NCBI RefSeq assembly: GCF_001865245.1
Contig: NZ_MKXB01000229.1
Location: 1 to 54,947, forward strand
Length of the DNA: 54,947 nt
Origin: Streptomyces sp. CC53
Lineage (GTDB): Bacteria; Actinomycetota; Actinomycetes; Streptomycetales; Streptomycetaceae
Direction of reading: 5' to 3'
Positions 33,986 to 43,194 of the stretch are shown piece after piece (position 1 is the first letter of the stretch; the number at the start of each line of letters is the position of its first letter). The position numbers and the translations under genes are program-made. The notes under the pieces were generated by a model. That model was not told the DNA's origin. It did no database searches and saw only the letters and a program-made list of their open reading frames with translations.

Positions 33986-36214
33986 TCAGGCGACCGGTGT
34001 GGTTTCTGCGTCGTCGGCCGCGGCCTTGGCTGCCTGCTCCATCTCCGCGTCGGCCTCGGGGTCTCCGCTGCCGTTCTTCCGGGCCTTCACGCGCTCGCCG
34101 GAGGGGCCGGGGACGTCCACGCCGCCCTCGGGGGACACCGAGGCGGCGCCGTCCTCGCGGTCGAGTTCGCCGAGCGGCTGGCCCGCGAGGCGCTGGGCGA
34201 CGCGCTGGTTGCGGGCTTCCGCCCTGGCGGCCAGGTCGCGTACGGCGGCGTTGAACCGTTCCGTGGAGGTGGGTTCGTCGGGGCCGAGCAGGTAGCACTT
34301 GAGGTCGCGCCGGTCCCGGGCCAGCGTGTCGGCGGCGGGGTCGGCCACGGCGGCCAGGAGCGCGTCGATCTCGGCGGCGCCGTTGCTCAGGATGACCGCT
34401 GCGCGGACCGCGGTGTTCTGCTGCTTGAACTCCTCCACGCCGACCTCGGCGGAGTCGGTGACGGCGTACGGCTTGCCGCTCGCGATGAAGTCGGAGACCA
34501 CGCTGGAGATGTCGGAGACCAGCGCGTCGGCTTCGTTGAAGCAGTCGTAGAGCCGCGGTTCCGCGCCGGTGATGACCTTGTGCTCCCACCAGCCGAAGGA
34601 GCGCCAGTAGGCGTCGTTCCATGCGGCGCGCAGCCGCTTGGTCTCGGCGAGGCGCTGCGGGTCGGCGAGGGAGGTGCGCGAGGTCTCGGCCTCGTCGGCG
34701 CCGGGGCGGCCGTGGCGGGCGAGGGTGGCGAGGCGGGCCTCGATGCGTGCCAGCTCGGCTCGGGCGGCGGCCTGGCCGGCCTGCGCTGCGGCGGCCTCCT
34801 TCGCCCAGCGCGGGTCGGCGGCGCGGCGGGCCGAGGCGGCCGCGATCATGGCCTTGACGCGGGCGTCGGCGGCCTTCGCCTTCTTGTTGACGAGGCCGGT
34901 GAACGGGTGGGGCTTGTACAGGACGCGGACGGGGCTGTCGGCTTCCAGCAGCCGGCGGACGATGTTCTCGCCGGCCAGGAGGAGCGAGGTGTTGCCGGGG
35001 TTGCCGTCCCAGCCCTCCCAGGTGGGGGCGTAGAGGATGGTCGGGATGGGGTTCTTCGGCGTGCCCGTCCACGGCTGGATCGGGGCGAGCTGGGGGCGGC
35101 CGACCTCGACGATGTCCTCGTCGCGGATCCCGACGTCGGCGAGGGCGTAGCGGTCGCGGCCGGCGCGGCCGGCGGTCCACACCTCGTCGTACACCTTGGA
35201 GAACGGGTTGACGCTGGCGAGTTTGTCGCTGTCGCCGTGGCCGATGAAGACGTGCTTCATGGTGGGGACGCGCAGCAGGTGGATGTTCTTGCCGACGTTC
35301 GCCGGGTAGAGCGCCACGCGGATGGACGGCAGGTCCATGGCCATGAGGTGTTGGGCGCCCGGCACGCACAGGACGGGTACGCAGGTGTCGCCGAGCTGCT
35401 CCACGAGGTTGCGTTCCCGCATGACGATGACGGGGCGGCCGTCGATCTGTTCCAGGGTCTCCAGCCACATGTTGACCTGGTAGGCGGAGTCGGCGGAGCC
35501 GGAGAAGTAGAGCGCGACGGTGGGCTGGTACTCGCGCAGCCACGTGTCGACGGCTTTGAAGACGGCGCCTGCGCCGGGCGCGCGGCGCCCGCGCCGCAGG
35601 TACGGCACGAGGAGCAGGGTGTAGAGGGCGGCGAGGCCCAGGGTGGCGGCGACACCGGCGTAGGCGGCGACCGCCCGGCCGGTGACGGCCGCGGTGATGA
35701 CGCCGGCGACGGCGGGGACGTCGAGGTACAGCATCTTCTCGGCGGCGCGGTGCACGAGTGCCCGGGGCGGCGCGTCGGCGATGCGCACGGCGTGCAGGTC
35801 GACGTTGCGGGTGACGACCGGCATGGTGCGGCGCCGCAGGATCAGGTGGGTGAGGGCGCCGTGCGGGGCCTGCGCCGCGTAGAAGAGCAGGAATCCGCCG
35901 GCCGCGGCGTAGAAGACCGGCTCCTCGGCCAGGCCCTCGCGGGCCAGGAGGAGGATCAGCAGGAGCTGGCGCAGCAGGAAGCGGAGGGAGGTGCCGAGGT
36001 GTACGCGGCCGAGGAGTCTCGTCAGGCGGCTGCGCTTCTGGTGGAGGTACCAGTCGGCGAGGTACGTCACGGCGCCGGCCGCCGCGAACAGCCAGGGGTT
36101 CGGGAGCAGCGCGGCGAGCAGGACGCACGGGAAGCCGACTCCGAGGAGGAGTACGGCTGCGGCCAGCTCTGCCCCACTGCCCACGCGGGCCAGGCGAATG
36201 GCGGTTGAGATCAC
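33986..36214 (-). CDS. TagF-like CDP-polyol phosphotransferase (teichoic acid polymerase)
   Basis: The 742-residue protein has an N-terminal membrane region of about six segments (residues 1-220), then a GT-B phosphotransferase domain. Family motifs are FIGHGDSDK (the WHG-like catalytic His), KVYDEVWTAGRAGRDRY, TILYAPTWEGWD, LYKPHPFTG and SDISSVVSDFIASGKP. An Ala/Arg-rich helical insertion (about 450-520) interrupts the domain. TagF/TarL enzymes polymerise glycerol- or ribitol-phosphate from CDP precursors at the inner membrane. The next gene upstream makes a CDP-polyol, supporting this role. The integral-membrane N-terminus is unusual for firmicute TagF, which is peripheral. Whether glycerol or ribitol is used cannot be read off. 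Confidence 0.87.
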   Translation of the reverse strand: MISTAIRLARVGSGAELAAAVLLLGVGFPCVLLAALLPNPWLFAAAGAVTYLADWYLHQKRSRLTRLLGRVHLGTSLRFLLRQLLLILLLAREGLAEEPVFYAAAGGFLLFYAAQAPHGALTHLILRRRTMPVVTRNVDLHAVRIADAPPRALVHRAAEKMLYLDVPAVAGVITAAVTGRAVAAYAGVAATLGLAALYTLLLVPYLRRGRRAPGAGAVFKAVDTWLREYQPTVALYFSGSADSAYQVNMWLETLEQIDGRPVIVMRERNLVEQLGDTCVPVLCVPGAQHLMAMDLPSIRVALYPANVGKNIHLLRVPTMKHVFIGHGDSDKLASVNPFSKVYDEVWTAGRAGRDRYALADVGIRDEDIVEVGRPQLAPIQPWTGTPKNPIPTILYAPTWEGWDGNPGNTSLLLAGENIVRRLLEADSPVRVLYKPHPFTGLVNKKAKAADARVKAMIAAASARRAADPRWAKEAAAAQAGQAAARAELARIEARLATLARHGRPGADEAETSRTSLADPQRLAETKRLRAAWNDAYWRSFGWWEHKVITGAEPRLYDCFNEADALVSDISSVVSDFIASGKPYAVTDSAEVGVEEFKQQNTAVRAAVILSNGAAEIDALLAAVADPAADTLARDRRDLKCYLLGPDEPTSTERFNAAVRDLAARAEARNQRVAQRLAGQPLGELDREDGAASVSPEGGVDVPGPSGERVKARKNGSGDPEADAEMEQAAKAAADDAETTPVA

Positions 36215-36350
36215 GTAGAACCTGCTCCAGATCCAAGAGGGATGCCGGTGTTTTTCACAAGGCGTCGGTTCCGTGAAGGTGGGGCTTCACTGCTCGGGCC
36301 CCCGGTCGGCCGTCGAATTCGGCTGTGACGCGGGGGCCCGGGAATTCACG

Positions 36351-36360
36351 ACTCGCGAGT
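36351..36360. promoter_or_regulatory. Palindrome ACTCGCGAGT before the TagF-like gene
   Basis: This perfect 10-bp palindrome followed by ATTACAC lies in the 147-bp gap upstream of the TagF-like start. It is identical to the core at 2406-2415 and is a possible operator. Confidence 0.3.
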
Positions 36361-36361
36361 A

Positions 36362-37861
36362 TTACACATCTTCCTGTCGGTCAAGGACCGCGGCCAGGGC
36401 CTGCTCGAAGCCCGAGGCGGCGCTGGCGCCGGCGGTGGGGTCCTGCTGCCGTACGTCGATGACGTGGCCGGTCAGTTCGGAGAGGAGCACGTCGAGGGAG
36501 GTGCGGGCGACGGCTTCCGAGGACAGCAGGGTGCCGGCGGGTTCCTGCCCGAAAGCCCTGGTCCGCATGGGGGTCGCGGTGCGCTCCGGGTTGACGCAAT
36601 TGACGCGGATACCGTCGCCGGCCCATTCGTCGGCGAGGGCCTGGGTGAGATTGACCATGGCGGCTTTGGTGGACGAATACAGGCTGTACTCGGCGCGGCC
36701 GCGGGTGTAGCTGGAGGAGGTGTAGAGCAGCAGCTGTCCCTTGCTCTCCACCAGGTACTTGTAGGAGGCGCGGGCGATGTGTACCGGCGCCAGGTAATTG
36801 ACGTTGAGGGCTTCCTGGATGGTGGTGCCGTCGGTCTCGGCGAGTTTGCCGATGCGCAGGACGCCGGCGGTGTTGATGACGTAATCGACGCGGCCCGTTT
36901 CCGCGTACGCCTTCGCCAGGGCGTCCTCGATGTGCTGGGGGTTCTCGACGTGGGTGCCGGTGGTGGAGCGGCCGAGGGCGTACACGGACGCGCCGTACTG
37001 CTCGGCGAGGCGGGCGATGTCGGCGCCGATCCCGTAGGAGCCGCCGAAGACGACGACGGTCCTGCCGGTGAGCTGCTCGCGGTAGGCCTCCTCGCCGGCC
37101 TGGGCGGGGGCGGCGGTGGAGGCGAGCTGGAAGAGTTTGTCGGCGATGAAGACGTCGACGGGCTGTGTCACCTTCATGTTGTACTCGTCGCCCGGCACGA
37201 CGTGGATCGGCACGTCCGGCAGGTACTTGAGGACGACGGAGCAGTCGTCGGTGGCCTGGAAGTGGGGGTCGCCCGCGGCGACTTCGTACGCCCTGCGGAT
37301 GGTGGACAGCTTGAACGCCTGCGGGGTCTGGCCGCGGCGGAGCCGGGAGCGGTCGGGGACGTCGGTGATGAACTCGCCGTCCTCGCCGTGGGTGCGGGTC
37401 ACGATGATGGTGTCGGCGGAGGGGATGGCGACGTCCACGGCCTGGTAGCGCTCCAGGGCGTCGACGCAGTCCTTGATGACGCGCTGGGAGAGCAGGGGGC
37501 GCACGGCGTCGTGGAAGAGGACGTTGAGGTCCTCGCCGTCGGCCAGGCCCTCGCCGAGGGCGGCGATGGCACGCTCGGTGGTCTCGTTGCGGGTGGCTCC
37601 GCCTTCGATGACCTTGGTGACCTTGGTGAGCCCCGCCTTGGCGATGATCTTCTCGATGTCGCCGACGAAGCCGGGGGCCATCAGCACGATCACGTCGTCG
37701 ACGGACTCGGCCTGCTCGAAGATCGTCAGGGTGTGCTCGATGACGGCCTTGCCCGCGATCTTCAGGAGCTGCTTGGGGATCGCGAGGCCCACCCGCTGAC
37801 CGGTGCCCCCGGCGAGCACGACTGCGGTGGTGCGGGTCTTGGCTTCATGCGGCACGGACAC
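36362..37861 (-). CDS. CDP-ribitol-synthase-like fusion (cytidylyltransferase + SDR reductase)
   Basis: Residues 1-240 are an IspD/TarI-type cytidylyltransferase: VVLAGGTGQRVGLAIPKQLL, FHDAVRPLLS, RGQTPQAFK, VTQPVDVFIADKL. Residues 260-480 are a short-chain dehydrogenase: TVVVFGGSYGIGADIA, the VDYVINTAGVL strand and the catalytic YSSTK. The same order occurs in Haemophilus Bcs1/Acs1, which reduces ribulose 5-phosphate and makes CDP-ribitol, and this is my best match. An N-terminal GTG at 37861 follows AAGGTAGG. It is transcribed with the TagF-like gene downstream and the GT4 gene upstream, so a polyol-phosphate polymer is the likely product. Confidence 0.87.
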   Translation of the reverse strand: MSVPHEAKTRTTAVVLAGGTGQRVGLAIPKQLLKIAGKAVIEHTLTIFEQAESVDDVIVLMAPGFVGDIEKIIAKAGLTKVTKVIEGGATRNETTERAIAALGEGLADGEDLNVLFHDAVRPLLSQRVIKDCVDALERYQAVDVAIPSADTIIVTRTHGEDGEFITDVPDRSRLRRGQTPQAFKLSTIRRAYEVAAGDPHFQATDDCSVVLKYLPDVPIHVVPGDEYNMKVTQPVDVFIADKLFQLASTAAPAQAGEEAYREQLTGRTVVVFGGSYGIGADIARLAEQYGASVYALGRSTTGTHVENPQHIEDALAKAYAETGRVDYVINTAGVLRIGKLAETDGTTIQEALNVNYLAPVHIARASYKYLVESKGQLLLYTSSSYTRGRAEYSLYSSTKAAMVNLTQALADEWAGDGIRVNCVNPERTATPMRTRAFGQEPAGTLLSSEAVARTSLDVLLSELTGHVIDVRQQDPTAGASAASGFEQALAAVLDRQEDV

Positions 37862-38124
37862 GGAGACGACCTACCTTGGTATCGCTGGGGGAACGGGCTG
37901 ATAGTCGCACTCTCCGTGACCGCCGTGCAAGGCGGGCGGCAGCCACGGACAACCCGGTGGACACGGACTGTTCACGAAACGACCAGGTGCCGTTGTGGTA
38001 AAGGGAGATGCGGCGCACTGGGGTGCGAAGTGAGGCAAAGCACACGGTTCGGTGGGGCTTCGTGTGCGTCGGGTCTGCCCGGCGGCCGCGTCCCGCGTGC
38101 GCCGGCCCCGGTTTCCGCGACCGC

Positions 38125-40314
38125 CTACCGGTCCTGCACCCGGACGTGGAGCGCGTTGTCCCGGTCGTAGAAGGCCGTCATGGTGACCACGAGTTGCTTC
38201 CGGCCGCGCAGCTTGCGCCATGCCCTCCGCAGGAACAGCAGCGGGCGGGGCTTGAGGCGCGCGGCGGGCCGGTAGGTGAGGACGTCGGCCTTGGCGACGA
38301 TGTCGTCCAGGATCCGGCTGATCCGCAGCGGCGGCCGGTCGTCGGCGTGGCGCAGCCACAACGACCAGGTGTCGGGTGCCGTGCCGACGTGCTGTTCGAC
38401 GGGTCCGGTCAGCGGCAGTGGCAGCCGGAAGCCGCCGTCGGGCAGCCAGCAGCCGTCGGCGGTGACCTCGTGGTCGCTGCCGGCCAGGCGCATCAGCACC
38501 TGCGGTCGGGTGCGTGTGCGGCCCGGTTCGCCGTGGAGGCGTCCGGTGACGGTGATGTCGTGCCGGGTGACGTGGATGTCGCCTGCCTCGGCGTGGACGT
38601 CACGGGACCAGGCCCGGATCTCCAGCACCGGCTCGGGTGAGCGGCGGTGGGGGACGAGGTGGCGCACCGGGGAGCCGGGCCGCAGCCGCCGGGCCGCGTC
38701 CGTGGAGCCGCGCTGGTCCGCGGAGCGCGCGGTGACGGGTACGTGCGGCCCGCCGGAGGGATGAGCGGCGTGGCACACCCAGGTGCCTTCGGCGAAGTCG
38801 TCGCCGGCCGGGATGGTGGCCGTGCCGCCGCTGTCGAAGGCGTACGTGCGCTCGGCGGCGGCCTGCGTCCTGGCGGGTCCGGCGTGCGGGACGCACACGA
38901 GCCGCAGCCCGTCGTGGCGGGCCGCGCCGCCGGGTGGGGTGACGAGGGTCACGGAGATCGATCCGTCGGACTCGGCGACGGCGTCCGCGAGCGGTGTGAA
39001 GCCGTCGGTGCCGTCCCCTGCCCGTCCCTGGGCCGCCCGCTTCTCCTCGTGAGGTGGCCCGCCGACTGCCGGGTCGTCCGCCCGGTCCTGGGCCGCGCGC
39101 GACTCCTTGGGTGAGCCGCCGCCTCCGGTGGAGGCCGTACGCGTACCGCGGGCCGGGGCGGCGGGGTGGGGGCCCGCACCGAGTGCGGCGAAGAGGTCGG
39201 CGTACTGTGCGGCGACGGCGCCCGGGTCGAAGCGGCGGGCGTTGCGCAGGGCGGCCTGCCCCATGCTGCGGCGCAGGTCCTCGTCGTCGATCAGGGTCAG
39301 CAGCGCCTCGGCCACGGCGTCGGCGTCGCCGACGGGCACGAGCAGGCCGTCCTCGCCGTCCTCGATGATCTCGCGGGGGCCGTAGTCGCAGTCGGTGCTG
39401 ACCATGGGGACGCCGCATCGCATCGACTCGACGAGGGTCATGCCGAACGACTCGTGGCGGGAGGTGGAGGCGGCGATGGCTCCCTTGGCCCACTCGGGCT
39501 CGATGGGCGCGCGGGGGCCCATGAGGAAGACGTGGTTGTGGAGCCGCAGTCTGTCGATGCGGGCGCGCAGTCTCGCCTTCTCCGGCCCCCAGCCACAGAT
39601 GCGCAGGGTCCACGCGGGCCGCGCCCCGGCGACCTTCGCGAAGGCCGTGATCAGCACGTCGTACTGCTTCTCCTTGGAGAGGCGGCCCGCCGCGACGACG
39701 GTGGTGCTCGACTGGTCGGAGGGCGCGACCATCGGTGCGGGCACGCTGTTGGGGATGCACAGCACGCGGGTGGCGGGCAGCCGCATCTGCTCGCGCCAGA
39801 CCGCCGCGTCGCCTTCGGAAACGGTCACGAAGGCGTCCAGCGCCTCCAGGTGGGGGCGTATCTCCTCGCGAAGCTCCGCCTTGTGGTGATGGTGCGTCAT
39901 GTGCTCCTGCCCGATGAGCACGGCGCCCCGGGGGGCGAACTGCGCCGCGTAGGCGACGAGCCCGGGCCGGGTGCCGATCACCACGTCGGCGTCCGACGTG
40001 GCGTAGTGGGCGCGCACGCGCGCGTCGGTGAGCTTGCTGTACTCCGCGTACCGCGCTTCGCCGCGCGGGAAGAAGGCCGCGGGCGTCAGCTGGTCGGGGT
40101 GATGCTTCTCGCAGGTGGGCGAGGAGGGGCGGGTGTCGACGAGGGGGACGACGGTGATGCGGGGGTCGATGGAGAAGAGGGGGATGTCGCGGTGCCGGAA
40201 GACCGAGACGATCTCCACGTCGTGCCGGGCGGCCAGTTCCTCCGCGAGGTTGAGCGTGGTGCGGATGGTCCCGCCGATCCCGTAGATCGTGTGGATGAGG
40301 AAGGAGATCTTCAT
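38125..40314 (-). CDS. GT4 glycosyltransferase with C-terminal beta-rich extension
   Basis: Residues 1-375 form a GT-B GT4 domain: ISFLIHTIYGIGGTIRTTLN, VVAAGRLSKEKQYDVLITAF, and SRHESFGMTLVESMRCGVPM with the E-x7-E pattern. A disordered linker (376-445) holds two imperfect repeats of SRAAQDRADDP type. The last 280 residues are strand-rich (VTLVTPPGGAARHDGLRLV, DITVTGRLHGEPGRTRTRP) and resemble substrate- or polymer-binding extensions of teichoic acid glycosyltransferases. It probably decorates or extends the polymer made by the two genes downstream. Confidence 0.85.
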   Translation of the reverse strand: MKISFLIHTIYGIGGTIRTTLNLAEELAARHDVEIVSVFRHRDIPLFSIDPRITVVPLVDTRPSSPTCEKHHPDQLTPAAFFPRGEARYAEYSKLTDARVRAHYATSDADVVIGTRPGLVAYAAQFAPRGAVLIGQEHMTHHHHKAELREEIRPHLEALDAFVTVSEGDAAVWREQMRLPATRVLCIPNSVPAPMVAPSDQSSTTVVAAGRLSKEKQYDVLITAFAKVAGARPAWTLRICGWGPEKARLRARIDRLRLHNHVFLMGPRAPIEPEWAKGAIAASTSRHESFGMTLVESMRCGVPMVSTDCDYGPREIIEDGEDGLLVPVGDADAVAEALLTLIDDEDLRRSMGQAALRNARRFDPGAVAAQYADLFAALGAGPHPAAPARGTRTASTGGGGSPKESRAAQDRADDPAVGGPPHEEKRAAQGRAGDGTDGFTPLADAVAESDGSISVTLVTPPGGAARHDGLRLVCVPHAGPARTQAAAERTYAFDSGGTATIPAGDDFAEGTWVCHAAHPSGGPHVPVTARSADQRGSTDAARRLRPGSPVRHLVPHRRSPEPVLEIRAWSRDVHAEAGDIHVTRHDITVTGRLHGEPGRTRTRPQVLMRLAGSDHEVTADGCWLPDGGFRLPLPLTGPVEQHVGTAPDTWSLWLRHADDRPPLRISRILDDIVAKADVLTYRPAARLKPRPLLFLRRAWRKLRGRKQLVVTMTAFYDRDNALHVRVQDR

Positions 40315-40481
40315 CAGGGCCCTGTCAGCCGGGAGTCGGGGCGTCGAGCATCGCCCCGAGAGCTAGACGGGGAAGGCAGCCGGATGGTTCAGTGCGCGGA
40401 GGCTTCGGTTACGTGCATCCTCCGCACGGAATCCGTGCTGCTCCCTGCGCCGGGCTGTCCCGACGGCCCGGACAACGCACA

Positions 40482-40516
40482 GCGCGGCAGTCCGCATCGA
40501 GGCGAGACTGCCGCGC
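40482..40516 (-). terminator. Terminator of the rplU-rpmA-obg operon
   Basis: GCGCGGCAGTC and GACTGCCGCGC pair across a 13-nt loop, about 30 nt after the obg stop codon. Confidence 0.7.
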
Positions 40517-40547
40517 AGAGCCGGCCGCAGGCGGCCGCGTCTGGGAA

Positions 40548-41984
40548 TCAGAAGGCGTCGAACTCGTCGAACTCCCGCTGCGCCTCGTCGTGTTCGGCCT
40601 GACGGTCCCTGCGGCGCTGGGCGGCCGGCCGGGGCGCTTCGAAGCGGTGGTCCTCGCCTCGGCGGCCGAGCATCTCGGCGCCCGCCATCATGGACGGCTC
40701 CCAGTCGAAGACGACCGCGTTCTCCTCGGGGCCGATGGCGACGCCGTCGCCGGCGCGGGCACCGGCCTTCATCAGCTCCTCCTCGACACCGAGGCGGTTC
40801 AGGCGGTCCGCGAGGTATCCGACGGCCTCGTCGTTGTTGAAGTCCGTCTGGCGCACCCAGCGCTCCGGCTTCTCACCGCGGACGCGGAACAGCTCGTCGC
40901 CTTCCCGGGTCACGGTGAAGCCGGCGTCGTCGACCGCCTTCGGGCGGATGACGACACGGGTCGCCTCCTCCTGCGGCTTGGCGGCGCGCGCGGCGGCCAC
41001 GATGTCGGCGAGGGCGTACGACAGCTCCTTGAGCCCCTGGTGGGCGACGGCCGACACCTCGAAGACGCGGTATCCGCGGGCCTCCAGGTCGGGCCGGACC
41101 ATCTCGGCGAGGTCGCGGCCGTCCGGGATGTCGATCTTGTTGAGGACGACGATGCGGGGCCGGTCGTCGAGTCCGCCGTACTGCTGGAGCTCCTCCTCGA
41201 TGATGTCGAGGTCGGAGACCGGGTCGCGCTGCGACTCCAGCGTGGCGGTGTCCAGGACGTGCACGAGGACCGAGCAGCGCTCGACGTGGCGCAGGAACTC
41301 CAGGCCGAGCCCCTTGCCCTGGCTGGCGCCGGGGATGAGACCGGGGACGTCGGCGATGGTGTAGACGGTGGAGCCGGCGGTGACCACGCCGAGGTTGGGC
41401 ACCAGGGTCGTGAAGGGGTAGTCCGCGATCTTCGGCTTGGCGGCGGAGAGCACGGAGATCAGCGAGGACTTGCCGGCGCTGGGGTAGCCGACCAGCGCCA
41501 CGTCGGCGACGGTCTTGAGCTCCAGGACGATGTCGAGGACGTCGCCGGGCTCGCCCAGCAGCGCGAAGCCGGGGGCCTTGCGGCGGGCCGAGGCCAGTGC
41601 GGCGTTGCCGAGGCCGCCGCGGCCGCCCTGGGCGGCGACGAACCGGGTGCCGTGGCCGACCATGTCGGCGAGGACCTCGCCGTTCCGGTCCATGACCACG
41701 GTGCCGTCCGGCACCGGCAGGACGAGGTCCTGGCCGTCCTTGCCGGAGCGGTTGCCGCCCTCGCCGGGCTTGCCGTTGGTGGCCTTGCGGTGCGGCGAGT
41801 GGTGGTAGTCCAGCAGCGTGGTGACGGACTGGTCCACGACGAGGATCACGTCGCCGCCGCGGCCGCCGTTGCCGCCGTCGGGGCCGCCGAGCGGCTTGAA
41901 CTTCTCCCGGTGCACGGAGGCGCAGCCGTGGCCTCCGTTACCCGCGGCGACGTGCAGCTCGACGCGGTCCACGAAGGTGGTCAT
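40548..41984 (-). CDS. obg: GTPase Obg
   Basis: Obg is an essential GTPase in 50S assembly and, in Streptomyces, in the switch to aerial growth. The 478-residue protein has the glycine-rich Obg fold (VAAGNGGHGCASVHREKF, GGDVILVVDQSV), the G-domain P-loop GYPSAGKSS, DVPGLIPGASQGKGLG and NKIDIPD. The C-terminal OCT domain (about 340-430) precedes a charged tail. The ATG has GGAGG upstream. It is the last gene of the rplU-rpmA-obg operon. Confidence 0.98.
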   Translation of the reverse strand: MTTFVDRVELHVAAGNGGHGCASVHREKFKPLGGPDGGNGGRGGDVILVVDQSVTTLLDYHHSPHRKATNGKPGEGGNRSGKDGQDLVLPVPDGTVVMDRNGEVLADMVGHGTRFVAAQGGRGGLGNAALASARRKAPGFALLGEPGDVLDIVLELKTVADVALVGYPSAGKSSLISVLSAAKPKIADYPFTTLVPNLGVVTAGSTVYTIADVPGLIPGASQGKGLGLEFLRHVERCSVLVHVLDTATLESQRDPVSDLDIIEEELQQYGGLDDRPRIVVLNKIDIPDGRDLAEMVRPDLEARGYRVFEVSAVAHQGLKELSYALADIVAAARAAKPQEEATRVVIRPKAVDDAGFTVTREGDELFRVRGEKPERWVRQTDFNNDEAVGYLADRLNRLGVEEELMKAGARAGDGVAIGPEENAVVFDWEPSMMAGAEMLGRRGEDHRFEAPRPAAQRRRDRQAEHDEAQREFDEFDAF

Positions 41985-42085
41985 GGTGGGGTGCCTCCAG
42001 CAGTGCGGGGATGTCTCTGCGTGCGTGCGACGCCGGCGGTCGTCCCGGGCGTCGCCTCAGCTGTAACACGCGAAAGGCGGACCCG

Positions 42086-42115
42086 CTTCCCGTGCGGAGT
42101 GCACCGCACGGGAAG
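42086..42115 (-). terminator. Hairpin between rpmA and obg
   Basis: CTTCCCGTGCGG and CCGCACGGGAAG form a 12-bp perfect stem with a 6-nt loop. It may partly end or stabilise the ribosomal-protein transcript before obg. Confidence 0.65.
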
Positions 42116-42147
42116 AGGGGCCCGCCCTCGCGAAGTGATGCGTCCGG

Positions 42148-42402
42148 TCAGGCGACCGGAACGATGTTCACGACCTTGCGGCCGCGGAACGTGCCGAACT
42201 GCACCGCGCCGGCCTGCAGGGCGAACAGCGTGTCGTCGCCACCGCGGCCGACACCCGCGCCCGGGTGGAAGTGGGTGCCGCGCTGGCGGACCAGGATCTC
42301 ACCGGCGTTGACGACCTGACCGCCGAAGCGCTTCACGCCGAGCCGCTGAGCGTTGGAGTCGCGACCGTTCCGGGTGGACGATGCGCCCTTCTTGTGTGCC
42401 AT
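42148..42402 (-). CDS. rpmA: 50S ribosomal protein L27
   Basis: The 84-residue protein begins MAHKKGASSTRNGRDSNAQR, whose N-terminus reaches the peptidyl-transferase centre, and has GTHFHPGAGVGRGGDDTLFA. It is 14 nt downstream of rplU. Confidence 0.98.
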   Translation of the reverse strand: MAHKKGASSTRNGRDSNAQRLGVKRFGGQVVNAGEILVRQRGTHFHPGAGVGRGGDDTLFALQAGAVQFGTFRGRKVVNIVPVA

Positions 42403-42416
42403 GTCTCCTCAGTCCC

Positions 42417-42737
42417 TTACTTCGCGGCCGACGGGATCGCGGTGACCTTCAGCGCGGTGTACTGCTGACGGTGACCCTGACGACGGCGGTAGCCGGTCTT
42501 GTTCTTGTAGCGCAGGATGTCGATCTTGGCGCCCTTGTGGTGGTCCACGACCTCGGCCTCGACCTTGATGCCGGCCAGCACCCACGGGTCGCTGGTCACG
42601 GCGTCGCCGTCGACCACGAGCAGGGTCGAGAGCTCGACCGTGTCGCCAACCTTGGCAGTGGAAATCTTGTCAACCTCAACGATGTCACCGACAGCAACCT
42701 TGTGCTGGCGGCCACCGCTGCGCACGATGGCGTACAC
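42417..42737 (-). CDS. rplU: 50S ribosomal protein L21
   Basis: The 106-residue protein has YAIVRSGGRQHKVAVGDIVE and the C-terminal ILRYKNKTGYRRRQGHRQQY signature. It is first in the rplU-rpmA-obg operon. In streptomycetes rne commonly lies just upstream; here an 11-kb glycan locus separates them. Confidence 0.98.
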   Translation of the reverse strand: MYAIVRSGGRQHKVAVGDIVEVDKISTAKVGDTVELSTLLVVDGDAVTSDPWVLAGIKVEAEVVDHHKGAKIDILRYKNKTGYRRRQGHRQQYTALKVTAIPSAAK

Positions 42738-42868
42738 GCGGATCTCTCTTTCCTCGCTCGGGTGAACCCCTGACGCCAGCCGCCCACGCGGGCAGGGCCT
42801 GCGGCGGGACCGGATGGTCTGGGACGGCCTCTCCCGACCCGGGGCCGGGAGGGAGGTGCTCAGAGGTT

Positions 42869-42888
42869 GGCATGTATGCAGACATGCC
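42869..42888. promoter_or_regulatory. Inverted repeat in the rplU/acetyltransferase divergent region
   Basis: GGCATGT and ACATGCC are separated by 6 nt. On the minus strand TTGACC lies just upstream, so the repeat falls inside the likely rplU promoter. The rest of the 457-bp gap 42738-43194 shows no gene, only the TATGCT box noted separately. Confidence 0.35.
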
Positions 42889-43129
42889 GACGGTCAAGGT
42901 TACGGGCCTGCCCCGGACGGGTCAAACCGGGGCCTCCGAGGGCAGTGGCGCCCGCCCGGGCGCCGCGGGTGCCGGGCAAGCGCCCCGCACGGCGGGCGCC
43001 GGGCAGGCGACCGCCGCCCCTGTGGCGCCCTCCTCCTTGCTGCCGCACCCTCCCCGCCGCTCCGTCCCGGCCGCCCGTCCGGGGCCTCCCGCCCGGCAGG
43101 GGCGGCACGGCCGGCGGGTGCTCGACGCG

Positions 43130-43135
43130 TATGCT
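43130..43135 (+). promoter_or_regulatory. -10 box TATGCT before the acetyltransferase
   Basis: TATGCT matches TANNNT and lies 59 nt upstream of GTG 43195, leaving a short leader that contains GAAAGAGA. No -35 is obvious. Confidence 0.35.
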
Positions 43136-43194
43136 CGGCCCGAAACGTGCCGCCGTTCCCGTTCCCGATTTCCGCCCGGAAAGAGACGCAGACA

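Noticed and set aside
33854..36208. A 784-codon open frame opposite the TagF-like gene
   Set aside because: It is a low-complexity Val/Gly/Asp/Glu shadow, while the minus strand shows clear family motifs and membrane helices.
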